DNA of 64,000 nucleotides from Anaerolineales bacterium (GCA_020634855.1 JACKAU010000012.1:186001-250000), one strand, 5' to 3'. Counted from the stretch's first letter, positions 17,250-26,372 are shown. Numbers and translations: made by a program. Notes: generated by a model not told the origin, from the letters alone.

Positions 17250-17400
17250 CTCCTTTGAACTAAGCTTCTTTGAAAACATCCCTCACCCCCAACCCCTCTC
17301 CCTCAGGAAGAGGGGAGTCGCGTCAGCGACGGGGTGAGGGTGAAACAAATTTTCATCACCGGCCTCGTCTTCAGTGAGTCTGTCAGACTCCTTCAGAGTC
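17250..17400. repeat. Dispersed palindromic repeat, copy 2
   Basis: The core at 17280-17340 has arms CCCTCACCCC and GGGGTGAGGG and the inner sequence GTCGCGTCAGCGACGGGG, closely matching copy 1 at 2336-2397. Similarity extends into the flank (TTTTCAT and ACTCCTT motifs in the same places). As in copy 1, the repeat ends just before the RBS of a minus-strand gene. Confidence 0.75.
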
Positions 17401-17543
17401 GAGCCGATGGTACAATTTGTTGTTGAATTGTTTTTATTCTAAAGAAGAAATGTGCAGAAGTTGCGCAGAACTTATTCAGTTTATGTGAAATATATCTTGC
17501 GGTGCTTTTGCCTAATTCGGCTAATCTGGCTACTATTTTTAGT

Positions 17544-18308
17544 ATGACGCCCACTGAAGATAATCGCATCGTTGTCACGGGCCGCACCCGCAGCATCGTG
17601 ATCACCCTCCAAAAAATCATCTTGTTTGTGACGCGCTATTGGCTACTGCTGGCCGTGCTGCTGGCCTGGATTATTTTGGTCTTGGGCTTCCTGGCCCCGG
17701 TATTTATGGCGGCCGGGTTGCCCGGAGCCGGTCAATGGGTTTATGAGTTTCTCGCGCCGCACAATCACCAACTTCCGCAGCGATCTTACTTCTTATTCGG
17801 CCAGTCCGGTGGTTTTCAAACTTATTCGCTGGAGCAACTGCTTCAATTTGGAGCCGATCCCTATAACCTGCAAGCCTTTACCGGCAATGCCGAGATCGGT
17901 TACAAAACAGCGCTCAACCACCGGATGATTGCGATTTTCATTGCCATCGTCGTGGGTGGACTGGGCTGGGGACTGGCCGGAGGGCGGCCAAAAGTGAGCT
18001 TTCTAGGGTTGGTGGTACTGGCCCTGCCGCTGTTGGTCGACGGCATCAGCCACATGATCAGCGACAATGGCGGCTCCGGCTTTCGCGAGAGCAACGCCTG
18101 GGCTGTGGTTTTAACGGGCGGGATTTTTTCACCCTCATTTTATCAAGGCACAACCATCGGCACGCTGAATTGGTGGTTGCGTAACTTGACCGGGATTGTG
18201 TTCGGTCTGGGGCTGATCTGGTTTTTGTGTACCTTTCTGTCCGCTCGTTTTGCCGCCGTTCGGGCTAAGCTTGAACCCAAGCTGCGGCGTATTGGGGCGG
18301 TGAAGTAA
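17544..18308 (+). CDS. DUF2085 family membrane protein
   Basis: A 254-residue membrane protein with helices at about 25-55, 125-150, 155-175, 190-205 and 220-245. The family signature region around HNHQLPQRSYFLFG follows the first helix, in a loop usually written C-H-Q-x-P-x-R-S-F; here the Cys position is Asn. DUF2085 has no known function. The ATG at 17544 is preferred to a GTG at 17502, which adds a short tail; neither has a convincing Shine-Dalgarno sequence. It is convergent with the Vps62-like gene, with a 20/21 bp tandem array in between. Confidence 0.8.
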   Translation: MTPTEDNRIVVTGRTRSIVITLQKIILFVTRYWLLLAVLLAWIILVLGFLAPVFMAAGLPGAGQWVYEFLAPHNHQLPQRSYFLFGQSGGFQTYSLEQLLQFGADPYNLQAFTGNAEIGYKTALNHRMIAIFIAIVVGGLGWGLAGGRPKVSFLGLVVLALPLLVDGISHMISDNGGSGFRESNAWAVVLTGGIFSPSFYQGTTIGTLNWWLRNLTGIVFGLGLIWFLCTFLSARFAAVRAKLEPKLRRIGAVK

Positions 18309-18369
18309 AAAGGAGATTAGGGATTGGAGATTAGGCGATTGATTTGACTACGCCGAAGCCATTCCTCGC

Positions 18370-18600
18370 CGCCGAACGGTCCGTACCATCGCCGAATCAT
18401 TCGTACCGAGCGCCGAACGGTCCGTACCACCGCCAAACGGTTCGTACCGAGTGCCGAACGGTCCGTACCACCGCCGAACCGTTTGTACCATCGCCGAGTG
18501 GTTGGTACCGGGCGCCGAACGATTCGTACCATCGCCGAACGGCCCGTACCGGGCGCCGAACGATTCGTACCGCCGCCGAACGGTTCCTACCACCGCTGAT
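18370..18600. repeat. Tandem array of about twelve 20/21 bp units (family A)
   Basis: Consensus unit about CGCCGAACGGTTCGTACCAN, with starts at 18370, 18390, 18411, 18431, 18452, 18472, 18492, 18513, 18533, 18554, 18574 and 18594. The spacing is almost strictly alternating 20 and 21. Many units contain the small dyad CGAAC-G-GTTCG. Both strands stay open in several frames, but the alternating period means no conserved peptide repeat. It lies between convergent gene ends. The same family recurs at 56.45-56.76 kb. Confidence 0.9.
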
Positions 18601-18639
18601 TCTTCATTCTTCATTCTTCATTCTCAATTCTCAATTCCT

Positions 18640-20487
18640 CTAGCTCCACAACTCCCGCAAGTTCTGCCAAACCAGATACCCCCCGGCCACTAACGCCACT
18701 ACCACAGCGATCCACGGGAAGAAGTCGAAAATCAAGACGACGGCGGCGAAGATGGCCAGACTAATGGTCACATTCGTGATCAGCTTGTACAGCCGCCGGC
18801 GGAAGGTGGACTCGATGACAATGAAGAGGATGACGATAGAGATGATGCCGATGAGCCAGTTCTGTGGGGCAAAAATGATCAGCGCGACCAAACTCATTAG
18901 CATCAAGCCGATACTGACCGCGGCCCAGCCTTCCAGCAGTCGGCCAATTTGGAGTTCGCTCTCCGGGATGGGCGCAGCGGCCCGCCGAATGTGGCTGCGG
19001 GTGGAGCCGAAATCGCCCTGCTCCAGTTGGTCGGCGTATAGTTGGAAGGCTTCCAAGGTGGCCCGGTTTTGGGCAAACTCGGCTCGCAGATCGTCGACTT
19101 CGTCGGACAGCGTTTTGATTTTCTTCCGGTGGCTCTCGTACACTTCTTTTAAATGGGGCCGGTTTTGCACGGCGGCGGCCTCGATACCCAACCCGTTAAG
19201 TTGATCGCTTTTAGTATGGATCAACTCCAGAAGTTCCGCCTGCCGCACGGCCAAATGGGCGTGCTGCTCGTGAACGCGCAATAGGGCCTGGTGACGGGGG
19301 ACAACCTTATCCAGACCGGCCCAGCCCAGCGGATCGTACCAGGCGCGGCGTACGGAGCCGTCGCGGTTGTACATTGGCCCGCCGGGCGCATTTTCGCCGG
19401 CCAGCGGATCGTAAATGTAGCGACCCCACAAGCCGCGATACTGCGATACCCAGGGCAGGGACTGGTTAATCAGGCGGGGCATCGCCCAGCGTTTGGCCTG
19501 GCAGGGACCGATCGATAGCCCATCGCCGCGAGCGTAATCGACGAAGGGCAGCCGAAAAAAATTCGGCCCTTCGACGGCTTCAGCGGGGTGCGGCTCGTCG
19601 GAGAACTGGCGCAGCTTCTCGGCCCAAAATTTTTGCATCCGGTCATAAACCCGCCGCAGTGGGGTAAGCGAGGGGATTTCGACTTCGACCAAATATTCGC
19701 CCGCGCTGAAATAACTGGCGTGAGAGCCGGCCCCGGCGTAAATCACCGGGTGCTCACCGATTTTTTCTAGCTCGGGATCGGTCCAGTGGCGGCGCAGATC
19801 ATCGCCGGACAGATCGTGCGAGGCATAAGCGATCCATTCTGGGGTAACGGCGCCGTCATCAGGTGAATCGGATAGATAAATACAAATCATCTCCCAGTCG
19901 GCTTCATGATCGTTCATGCCGTAGAAGCCGCTGCGCCAATTGTTGAAGGCATATAGAAACCAGTACTGTAATATGATCCAGCCATTCTCACGCACAACCC
20001 GGCCGCAATAACGGTACTCCTCCTGCCTGGCCTGGATGCTTTTGAAAACAATTGAGGCGGCGGCGGCCGCATCACCGGGCACCCGGCCGCGAGTTAGTAG
20101 CGAAAGTTGAAAGACCGCGTGAGCCAAGCGCGATACATAACCCACCCGAGCCAGCCGTCCCCGTCCGGCATAGAAGGTTTGCGCCGGATCCGCGTGAGCC
20201 ATTTCGTGAAATTTGTAAGAGGCCAGTTCGGCTGCGGTCAGCGGATCGGCAAATTTAAGGAAGTAGATCGATCCAAAGCGGTCGGTGCGGGGTTGGGCCA
20301 GCGTGCCCAGGGTCAACTGCTGGTTAGTGGTCAAACATTCGGCTTCAGCGGCATTGGAGCGTTTAACCCATAGGTTACACACCTCCACGTAGCGAGCAAT
20401 ATCGATGGGAAAGAACTCTTCCCCCCGGTTATAATAAATGACCGGCTCAAACCGTTGTAGTAAATCCAGATCGGCTTGAGGGTTCAT
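18640..20487 (-). CDS. Vps62-like domain protein with C-terminal membrane helices
   Basis: A 615-residue protein. Residues 1-300 contain features of the Vps62-related family: FEPVIYY near the N-terminus, then NDHEADWEMICIYL around residue 190 and an AGAGSHASYF segment about 60 residues later. The His/Glu/Asp-rich DHExDWE motif is the strongest clue; no enzymatic role is established. Residues 400-480 form a long charged coiled coil. The C-terminal 90 residues hold three to four TM helices. Its start overlaps the stop of the small membrane protein gene upstream (ATGA), so the two are probably translated together. Confidence 0.7.
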   Translation of the reverse strand: MNPQADLDLLQRFEPVIYYNRGEEFFPIDIARYVEVCNLWVKRSNAAEAECLTTNQQLTLGTLAQPRTDRFGSIYFLKFADPLTAAELASYKFHEMAHADPAQTFYAGRGRLARVGYVSRLAHAVFQLSLLTRGRVPGDAAAAASIVFKSIQARQEEYRYCGRVVRENGWIILQYWFLYAFNNWRSGFYGMNDHEADWEMICIYLSDSPDDGAVTPEWIAYASHDLSGDDLRRHWTDPELEKIGEHPVIYAGAGSHASYFSAGEYLVEVEIPSLTPLRRVYDRMQKFWAEKLRQFSDEPHPAEAVEGPNFFRLPFVDYARGDGLSIGPCQAKRWAMPRLINQSLPWVSQYRGLWGRYIYDPLAGENAPGGPMYNRDGSVRRAWYDPLGWAGLDKVVPRHQALLRVHEQHAHLAVRQAELLELIHTKSDQLNGLGIEAAAVQNRPHLKEVYESHRKKIKTLSDEVDDLRAEFAQNRATLEAFQLYADQLEQGDFGSTRSHIRRAAAPIPESELQIGRLLEGWAAVSIGLMLMSLVALIIFAPQNWLIGIISIVILFIVIESTFRRRLYKLITNVTISLAIFAAVVLIFDFFPWIAVVVALVAGGYLVWQNLRELWS

Positions 20488-20870
20488 AACTTGACCTCTT
20501 CCGTATGGCCGTTTTGGAATCGGCGCTCAAACGCCGACCGAACCGCATGCGCATTGAGGTACAGCACCATGCCGATGCTGTACAACATGGTGAAGTGAGC
20601 CGCCGCCTGGAATGACGAGGTCGAGAAACGAATAAAGAGCGCGGTCAACAGGCAGATCGTCTGCACCAGCATCGCCACAATCCAGCCGGTTGGTCGCAAA
20701 AAGACAAACCCGAGCACGGCCAGCAGTGTCATGAAAACCGAAATAGTTATAGATGTAAAGATGGGCGTCTCACCGACTAAAGTGTTATGGGGAGTCCAGA
20801 GAAACTGCAATAGAAAGGCTTGCACCAGCAGGGCAATGCCGCCGCCAAGGCGAACAGGAAAATGGCTCAT
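20484..20870 (-). CDS. Small four-helix membrane protein
   Basis: A 128-residue hydrophobic protein with four predicted TM helices (about 8-28, 37-57, 63-83 and 92-108) and a short charged C-terminal tail. I do not recognise the family. Its stop overlaps the start of the Vps62-like gene by four bases, and the lipoprotein esterase gene ends only two bases upstream, so the three genes probably form one operon. Confidence 0.7.
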   Translation of the reverse strand: MSHFPVRLGGGIALLVQAFLLQFLWTPHNTLVGETPIFTSITISVFMTLLAVLGFVFLRPTGWIVAMLVQTICLLTALFIRFSTSSFQAAAHFTMLYSIGMVLYLNAHAVRSAFERRFQNGHTEEVKL

Positions 20871-20872
20871 GA

Positions 20873-21967
20873 TTAAAAGCCGCTTCCCAAATGACGGTCG
20901 AAAAAGTCGGTGACGCGTTCCATAAAGAGCCGCCAGCTTTCACCTTCGAAAGCGTGCCCCTGACCCTGATAAACAAAATACTCAACTTCTCGATCGGCCT
21001 TAATGAGGGCCTTATTCAGATTGGCCGACCACTCCGGCGGGGTGCTGGTATCGGCCGTGCCAATGTGAATTTGAACCGGAGCGGTGACGAACTCTAAATA
21101 ATTGATGGGTGAGGTCCGCTCCAGAAAGGTGGGGCTGTAGACGGCGTCGGCGTACGCAGCGACCAGCCGCTCCTCCGTTTCCCGCCGGATACCGGCCCCC
21201 CAACGGTCGATCACTTCGGGGTCGTAGGCGCTGACCGGGGCGTACAGCACCGCGGCCTTGATCCGTGGGTCAACGGTAATGGCTTTGGTGGTTACGCCGC
21301 CGCCCATACTGTGCCCCCACATGCCGATGCGATTGGGGTCGGCTTGGGGAATCGAGCCCACGGAGCCGACCAGATTGAGGGCGTCGAGGAGCAGTCCGCT
21401 GCGGAAAAAGTTGTCGCCGGAATCAGACTGGCCCCAGGTGCGAAAGTCCGACGAGAGCGTCAGATAGCCGTGGGCGTTCAAATATTCGGCGGCGCGCCAG
21501 GTGTCGGCGCCAGACCAATATCTCGACTGGGGAATGTAGCCGTGGTTGAGCACTACCACCGGAAATGGGCCGTCGCCGGGCGGGATTTGCATGATGCCGG
21601 TGATGGTCAGATTGTCGCTGGGGTAATCGATGTAGTAGCGGGTAAAGGTTGCGGTTGTCGTCAGCACCGACCGGATGTTAATTGTTCCACCGGGGTAGTC
21701 ACGCTCGCGCAGCCCTTCGATGGTAAACGGCTCCATCGGATGTGGCGTTGGCGTGGGGGTGATGGTCGGGGTAGGAGTATGGGTCGGCGTGGGGGTGATC
21801 GTCGGGGTCGAGGTTGCGGTTGGAGTAGGTGTAGCGGTTGCGGTTGGCGACGAGGTAGGCTGCTCGGCGATAGCTGTCGGTTCAGGCAGCGGGCCGGATC
21901 GGCAGTTGGTTAGCAACAGAGCCAGGATGGTCACCGTTAAGAATTTGAGGCTGAGGGTTACTTTCAC
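20873..21967 (-). CDS. Lipoprotein alpha/beta hydrolase with Thr/Pro linker
   Basis: A 364-residue secreted lipoprotein. The signal peptide ends in the lipobox LLTNC (C22). A long Thr/Pro-rich linker (about residues 38-76) of the TPTPT kind, common in Chloroflexota surface proteins, leads to an alpha/beta hydrolase domain of the prolyl-oligopeptidase/DLH type. Its triad is Ser220 (GHSMGGG), Asp306 (GTADTS) and His338 (GQGHAFEG). The GTG at 21967 is chosen because AAGGA lies about 10 bases upstream and it places the signal peptide at the N-terminus; an upstream ATG would put 22 charged residues before it. Likely an esterase or peptidase at the cell surface. Confidence 0.88.
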   Translation of the reverse strand: MKVTLSLKFLTVTILALLLTNCRSGPLPEPTAIAEQPTSSPTATATPTPTATSTPTITPTPTHTPTPTITPTPTPHPMEPFTIEGLRERDYPGGTINIRSVLTTTATFTRYYIDYPSDNLTITGIMQIPPGDGPFPVVVLNHGYIPQSRYWSGADTWRAAEYLNAHGYLTLSSDFRTWGQSDSGDNFFRSGLLLDALNLVGSVGSIPQADPNRIGMWGHSMGGGVTTKAITVDPRIKAAVLYAPVSAYDPEVIDRWGAGIRRETEERLVAAYADAVYSPTFLERTSPINYLEFVTAPVQIHIGTADTSTPPEWSANLNKALIKADREVEYFVYQGQGHAFEGESWRLFMERVTDFFDRHLGSGF

Positions 21968-22257
21968 AGGATGAATGTCCTTAATTGAATTGATCTCAAC
22001 TTTAAATTGTAGTCTACTTGGGCGATGGCGCAAAGCGGGAAAAAATTTTAGGCCGCCTCAGAAAGCCTCGACTCGTACGAATTATAGTAGTATACTGGCG
22101 GTAAGATCGGCAGCGTGGAACACCGTGGTCAAAGGTGATTTTTTGTGGCAATGGGCAAGAGGGCGAGTTTGAGCGCTCTCAGATGGTTACTCAGTAGAGT
22201 TCAGCCAAGCTATATGGTTTTGGTTGAAGCGGTGGGGATGGCAGTACCGTAAACGCT

Positions 22258-22470
22258 CTAAACGGCTATTTCTACGTAAGCCGAATAGGTATGAGCCTCA
22301 GGTAGCTCCAAGCCTTCGAGTTTTAGGCCGGCCAAATGAAACTCAATGGCCTCGTGCATATTTTTCTCAACCTCTTCCGGGGTATCCCCTGTGGCGACAC
22401 ATCCATCCAGATCGGGAGAGTAAGCAGAATAGCCTGTATTTGTTTTTTCGATGATGATCAAATATTTCAT
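22258..22470 (-). CDS. HicB-like antitoxin (solitary)
   Basis: A 70-residue HicB family protein with the degraded RNase H-like fold: MKYLIIIEKTNTGYSAYSPD, then LDGCVATGDTPEEVEKNM and a short C-terminal region ending in TYSAYVEIAV. HicB proteins normally neutralise the mRNA interferase HicA, encoded next to them. No HicA-like ORF (about 60-80 residues with a conserved GSHxxY-type segment) is seen on either side, so this is an orphan. It lacks a DNA-binding C-terminus. Confidence 0.85.
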   Translation of the reverse strand: MKYLIIIEKTNTGYSAYSPDLDGCVATGDTPEEVEKNMHEAIEFHLAGLKLEGLELPEAHTYSAYVEIAV

Positions 22471-22532
22471 TCATTGTATTATATCTTCACGTAGAGTAGG
22501 GTCAATCTTACTTGTGTAATTTATAGAGAAGC

Positions 22533-24527
22533 ATGACGATGAATCTGATAGCCCGTTACCAACCCCAACGAAATCGCTTTTGGCCTGAGATTGAAAATTT
22601 TTTTACCCGCTTACCCCCGACGTTGTTTCGGCAAAGTATTCTGCTCAAAAATAATCTGGCGACGTTCTACGCCGAAACCGGCCAGTTTAGCGACATTCTT
22701 AGTCGCGAGAATGACCACCCTGGCCTTTACCTTCACTTTTGGTTAATTGACGACTGGCAAATGGCGAAATCGGCCGAAAGGGAGATGCTGGAACGAGCGC
22801 TTTTTTTGACGGCTGTTATTAACTTTGCCGCCGTATACACTCAGGAAGCGATTTTAGACGAAGGAACGAACTTCGACCAGACCAATCTTTTTTTGGCCCA
22901 GAGTCTCCGTCAGCAGGCCGGCCGTCATCTGATGGAGATATTTCCCGGAACGGCCGCTTTTTGGCAGTACCATCAACGGGGTTGGAACGACTATGCTGAG
23001 GCGACCCTGGCCGATTGGTCCACCGACAACCGGGCCGATTTACCGCTCGATGAAGCGGCTTTGACGGCCCTACCTCAGCAGCTGGCTGTCACCAAACTGC
23101 CGATCATCGGCGCGGCGATGGCGTTGGGCCGGGTAGAGGCTGTCCCATCGTTGAGCCGACTGGTCGATCACCTAAATTTCGTCTGGCAGCTTTTGCGCGA
23201 TATCTCGACAATCCGCCAGGATTTGACCCGACAGCGATACACCTATCCCATTCTCAAAACGATCGAGGCCGCCGGCTTCGCTCCTCACCAGAGGCCGGCT
23301 CCTGAACAAATCTTGGGGGCGCTGGTGCTGACCGGTGTCATGGGCGAGATCGACCAAATCTGTACCGTCCAACTGGCTGCGGCCCGCGAACTGGCCGAGT
23401 CGCTCAGCTTGCCGACGTTGGTTGAGTATTGCGCGGTCGTTGAAAATCAAGTAGAAGACGTCACCGATCTGTTTTCCCTCAAATCTAAATCGAAAAAACC
23501 CGTGACTGAGTCCGAAAAACCGCGCCGGCCGATTTTTACTCCGTTTGTCGAGACCCTGCCCAAGGTGATCGAGATGGCGGAGGGGTATTTGCTGGCCGAC
23601 TTATCGTTCCGGGAAAGTTGGGAGATCCAGCGGCGGGGCGTGTTCGGTGTGTCAGAGATAATTGGCCGGGCCTTTCCGGCGGGTTTTATCGCCGAAATCC
23701 TCACCCGGCACGGCCACGATATGGCCCAGTCCATCGACATGGTGTTCGAGACGCTGGCCGCTACGGGCTTTCGCTACTACAACCACGATCACCTACCGCC
23801 GGATGCCGACGACGTGGGATTGGTGCTGCGCTTGCTGCCGTATTCTTCCCAGCCGGAACGCCATCGAGCCATCGTGCAAGCGCCGGTCGAACGGCTAGTT
23901 GCTAGTATATCGACCTCAGGAGAAATCCCAGTGTGGTTGATAGCCAAGGCTGAGACAGAAGCGGAAACAAATCGTTTCGTGTCGCTGTGGGGGAATAGTT
24001 GCGCCGCCGTGTCGGCCAATGCGCTGTTGGGGTTGATGAGTTATGATCGGACCGAGTATCAACCTTTGATCGAAAAATGCGTGGGTAAACTATTTGATGA
24101 TATCGGGCAAAGAGGCATTGGGGCCGGTTGGCATTATGTGCCGCTTTACACCATCTGGATTATGTGTGAGTTGATAGCCCAGTTGCAAACGCAGTCGATG
24201 GAGATCGGTTTGGAGCAAAAACTGCGAGCGGCCGCGCAAACCCTGACCGAGCGTTTCAAAGAGGAAGTGCAACGGTATCGCGTGACGCCGCAAGAGGCGG
24301 CCTTGCTGTCACTCATTTGCCTGTCGCCCGGCGCGCCGGATGAGATGAAAGCGCTGTTTAAAGCCGATTGGATAACCATCCTAACCAAAACACAACGCTA
24401 CGATGGCTGTTGGCCCGGCGAACCCCTCTACGGCACACCGACTCGCGGGGAACTGGCGACCTGGTACGCCAGCAGTTCAGTCACGACGGCGTTGTGTTAT
24501 CACGCCCTGAAAACTGTAGGCTCGTAG
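22533..24527 (+). CDS. Terpenoid cyclase-like protein with class I-like and DxDD class II-like regions
   Basis: A 664-residue, mostly helical protein. The N-terminal half (about 1-330) has acidic features (LIDDWQ near 75; TQEAILDEG near 110) that resemble, without matching exactly, the Asp-rich motif of class I isoprenoid synthases. The C-terminal half (about 360-664) looks like an alpha-barrel of the squalene/diterpene cyclase kind. D424-A-D-D427 (PPDADDVGLVLRLL) matches the DxDD catalytic acid of class II cyclases, and the end has YDGCWPGEPLYGTP and YASSSVTTALCYHAL, typical of these folds. No signal peptide or TM helix. No neighbouring isoprenoid genes. A bifunctional terpene synthase is inferred, not shown. 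Confidence 0.6.
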   Translation: MTMNLIARYQPQRNRFWPEIENFFTRLPPTLFRQSILLKNNLATFYAETGQFSDILSRENDHPGLYLHFWLIDDWQMAKSAEREMLERALFLTAVINFAAVYTQEAILDEGTNFDQTNLFLAQSLRQQAGRHLMEIFPGTAAFWQYHQRGWNDYAEATLADWSTDNRADLPLDEAALTALPQQLAVTKLPIIGAAMALGRVEAVPSLSRLVDHLNFVWQLLRDISTIRQDLTRQRYTYPILKTIEAAGFAPHQRPAPEQILGALVLTGVMGEIDQICTVQLAAARELAESLSLPTLVEYCAVVENQVEDVTDLFSLKSKSKKPVTESEKPRRPIFTPFVETLPKVIEMAEGYLLADLSFRESWEIQRRGVFGVSEIIGRAFPAGFIAEILTRHGHDMAQSIDMVFETLAATGFRYYNHDHLPPDADDVGLVLRLLPYSSQPERHRAIVQAPVERLVASISTSGEIPVWLIAKAETEAETNRFVSLWGNSCAAVSANALLGLMSYDRTEYQPLIEKCVGKLFDDIGQRGIGAGWHYVPLYTIWIMCELIAQLQTQSMEIGLEQKLRAAAQTLTERFKEEVQRYRVTPQEAALLSLICLSPGAPDEMKALFKADWITILTKTQRYDGCWPGEPLYGTPTRGELATWYASSSVTTALCYHALKTVGS

Positions 24528-24581
24528 TAAGCCCTGATGTAGATCAAGAATTTAATCGGAATACAAACTGGTCGTCCCCCG

Positions 24582-24770
24582 CAGCACGGGCCTAAAGATC
24601 CGTGCTGAGAGTGCGGAGCCGCTTTGGGCTATGATTTCGTCAGCGTAGGGCGCTTCAGCGTCCTTCCCTCTCTCAAGGCGATGGCTTTAGCCTCGCCCTC
24701 ATTGGTCCGGCGTAACCCGTTTGTTTTCTTAACCTTCATCAGTCTCTTTAGTGCGATGGTTTTAGCCTCG
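24582..24770. repeat. Three small hairpins in the intergenic region
   Basis: CAGCACGG/CCGTGCTG (24582-24589, 24600-24607) lies downstream of the cyclase-like gene and may help terminate it. GGCGATGGCTTTAGCCTCGCC (24677-24697) and the related GCGATGGTTTTAGCCTCGC (24752-24770) are two copies of a gene-spacer hairpin motif. No gene is seen in 24528-25140. Confidence 0.55.
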
Positions 24771-24784
24771 CGGCGCTTTTTAAT

Positions 24785-24961
24785 TTCAGTCGATCACAGT
24801 TTTACATAAAAGCGGTTAAATTGAACGCAGATCGTACAGATCGCACGGATAAACACGGATTTTCTTAAATTAAATCAAGCTTTATCTGTGAAAATCTGTG
24901 TGATCCGTGTTATCTGTGTTCTATCATATCTCATCAGGTATTGAAATCGTGATCGACTGAA
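24785..24961. repeat. Nested inverted-repeat element (about 177 bp)
   Basis: Perfect 13 bp outer arms, TTCAGTCGATCAC (24785-24797) and GTGATCGACTGAA (24949-24961), enclose an imperfect inner palindrome, with CACGGATAAACACGGATTTT on one side and AAAATCTGTGTGATCCGTG on the other. It has no coding capacity. Similar CACAGAT/ATCTGTG-type palindromes occur at 38.49 kb and 61.64 kb. MITE-like. Confidence 0.7.
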
Positions 24962-25140
24962 TTTCAAGTGAGCGCGTCAGCCCCGCGTGGGTTTGACGGC
25001 AAGCGGGCGTGGCAGAGGCGTCAAGTGAATCTGGCAGGGTATGGTATGATCAGGCCGAAAGCGGTGGGGGCTTGCTGCCGGAGCCTAACTTCTCATTCAC
25101 ATCGGCTGAACCCGGCGGCAAGCTCCACACTGTCCACTCG

Positions 25141-26145
25141 TTACCACTCGCCGGGAATCCCTCGCTCAAGCTGAATGGTGGCGACTACCTGCCCGTGGTC
25201 CGAAGCCCAACGCGGCACGCGATCATCGCTCAAGGTCTCGTCGATGAGGTGATCGTTAAACACCTTGACGTACTCCACATAGCCTAAGCGTTTCGGATTT
25301 TGGCGGACAAACTCCTGACTGACCAAAATATGATCCAAGCTGTCGTAATGGCCGTTGTGGATGTGGGTGTAATAGACATCGCGATAACTTTGCCGGGCTT
25401 GAATATCCTTCACATTGTACAAATGCACATCCCAGAGTTGCTGTTTATCATGCAATCTAAGGTTGCGCCACGGTTCTTCGCCCACCAGAATTTTACTGGT
25501 CACCGATCCGCCGTCGTCATTGAGGTCGCCCATCGCAATGACCGGATAGTTGGTTCCTTCCAGCGTGTCGAGCAGCAGGTGGCGCAAGGCAGTGGCCTCA
25601 GCCGCTCTAATAATCAAGGAACGCGCTTCACCCATACTCCTAACGCGGGGATCATGCTGATTGACGCCGTTGGGCACTTTGGGCCGTTTTGATTTAAGGT
25701 GAGCGACAAATACTGTTACACTGAGTTCGTCGGACAGGCGGAGTTTGGCGCGCAGGACAGGGCGAGAGAATTTTTTGATGGGCACATTCATCCCGTCGAT
25801 CTCTAAAAGGGACTGCTCCGGAAAGTCGGCGATGACATCCATATCGGAAACGGGGAAACGGCTGACCAAAGCCACGGCCGGCCCGCCATCGTCAGGTCGA
25901 TCGGCGACCAAGATGTTGGCGTTCTGGTAACTGGCCGAAGCCGTGATCACCTCCTCCAATGCCTCCGGATGAAATACCTCCTGAAACCCCACAATATCGG
26001 GGTTCATATAGCGTAGGTGGGCCGATAACCATTCGACTTTGCGTTTATAAGTAACCTCATCATAGGAAAGGTTGTAGTAGGGTTTGCCGGCCATCGCCAG
26101 ATTAAGCAGATTAAATGTAGCGACTTTAAAGAATTTTCGTGCCAT
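25141..26145 (-). CDS. Endonuclease/exonuclease/phosphatase family protein
   Basis: A 334-residue EEP-superfamily hydrolase, a metal-dependent phosphodiesterase fold shared by DNase I, exonuclease III and phosphatases. Active-site landmarks are Asn12 (ATFNLLN), Glu56 (VGFQEVF), the D-x-N motif in AMGDLNDDG, SLDHILVS, and the terminal Asp316-His317 (WASDHGQV). The AP-endonuclease-specific sequences are absent, so substrate (nucleic acid, lipid or sugar phosphate) is open. There is no signal peptide. The RBS AGAGGGA is close to the ATG at 26145. Monocistronic and divergent from the Rrf2 gene. Confidence 0.88.
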   Translation of the reverse strand: MARKFFKVATFNLLNLAMAGKPYYNLSYDEVTYKRKVEWLSAHLRYMNPDIVGFQEVFHPEALEEVITASASYQNANILVADRPDDGGPAVALVSRFPVSDMDVIADFPEQSLLEIDGMNVPIKKFSRPVLRAKLRLSDELSVTVFVAHLKSKRPKVPNGVNQHDPRVRSMGEARSLIIRAAEATALRHLLLDTLEGTNYPVIAMGDLNDDGGSVTSKILVGEEPWRNLRLHDKQQLWDVHLYNVKDIQARQSYRDVYYTHIHNGHYDSLDHILVSQEFVRQNPKRLGYVEYVKVFNDHLIDETLSDDRVPRWASDHGQVVATIQLERGIPGEW

Positions 26146-26344
26146 AGGTTCCCTCTATTCATTTTTAGTGTTGGAAAGTTGATGACTTAACCTCATCGCG
26201 TCATCTATTCGGGATAAACAGATTAATTGAGGCATCACCAAGCAAATCCTGTGACCCCGACGAGTAATTCGATCAATTTCTGAAATTACCGATAGATTAG
26301 CCATGAGTATCGCTGCCAAACGGAATTTAACTGAAAAACCAAAT

Positions 26345-26372
26345 TTGACAAATAATAAAATGTAACTATTAT
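26345..26372 (+). promoter_or_regulatory. Sigma-70-type promoter of the Rrf2 gene
   Basis: TTGACA (26345-26350) and TATTAT (26367-26372) are 16 bases apart, close to consensus. The -10 box lies inside the ATGTAAC-N7-GTTACAT palindrome, so a bound repressor would block polymerase directly. Confidence 0.75.

Noticed and set aside
18344..18643. Open frames over the 20/21 bp array on both strands
   Set aside because: The alternating period shifts frame at every second unit; the apparent proteins are a by-product of the repeat.
22034..22257. Possible HicA toxin next to HicB
   Set aside because: No frame on either strand gives a HicA-like protein.
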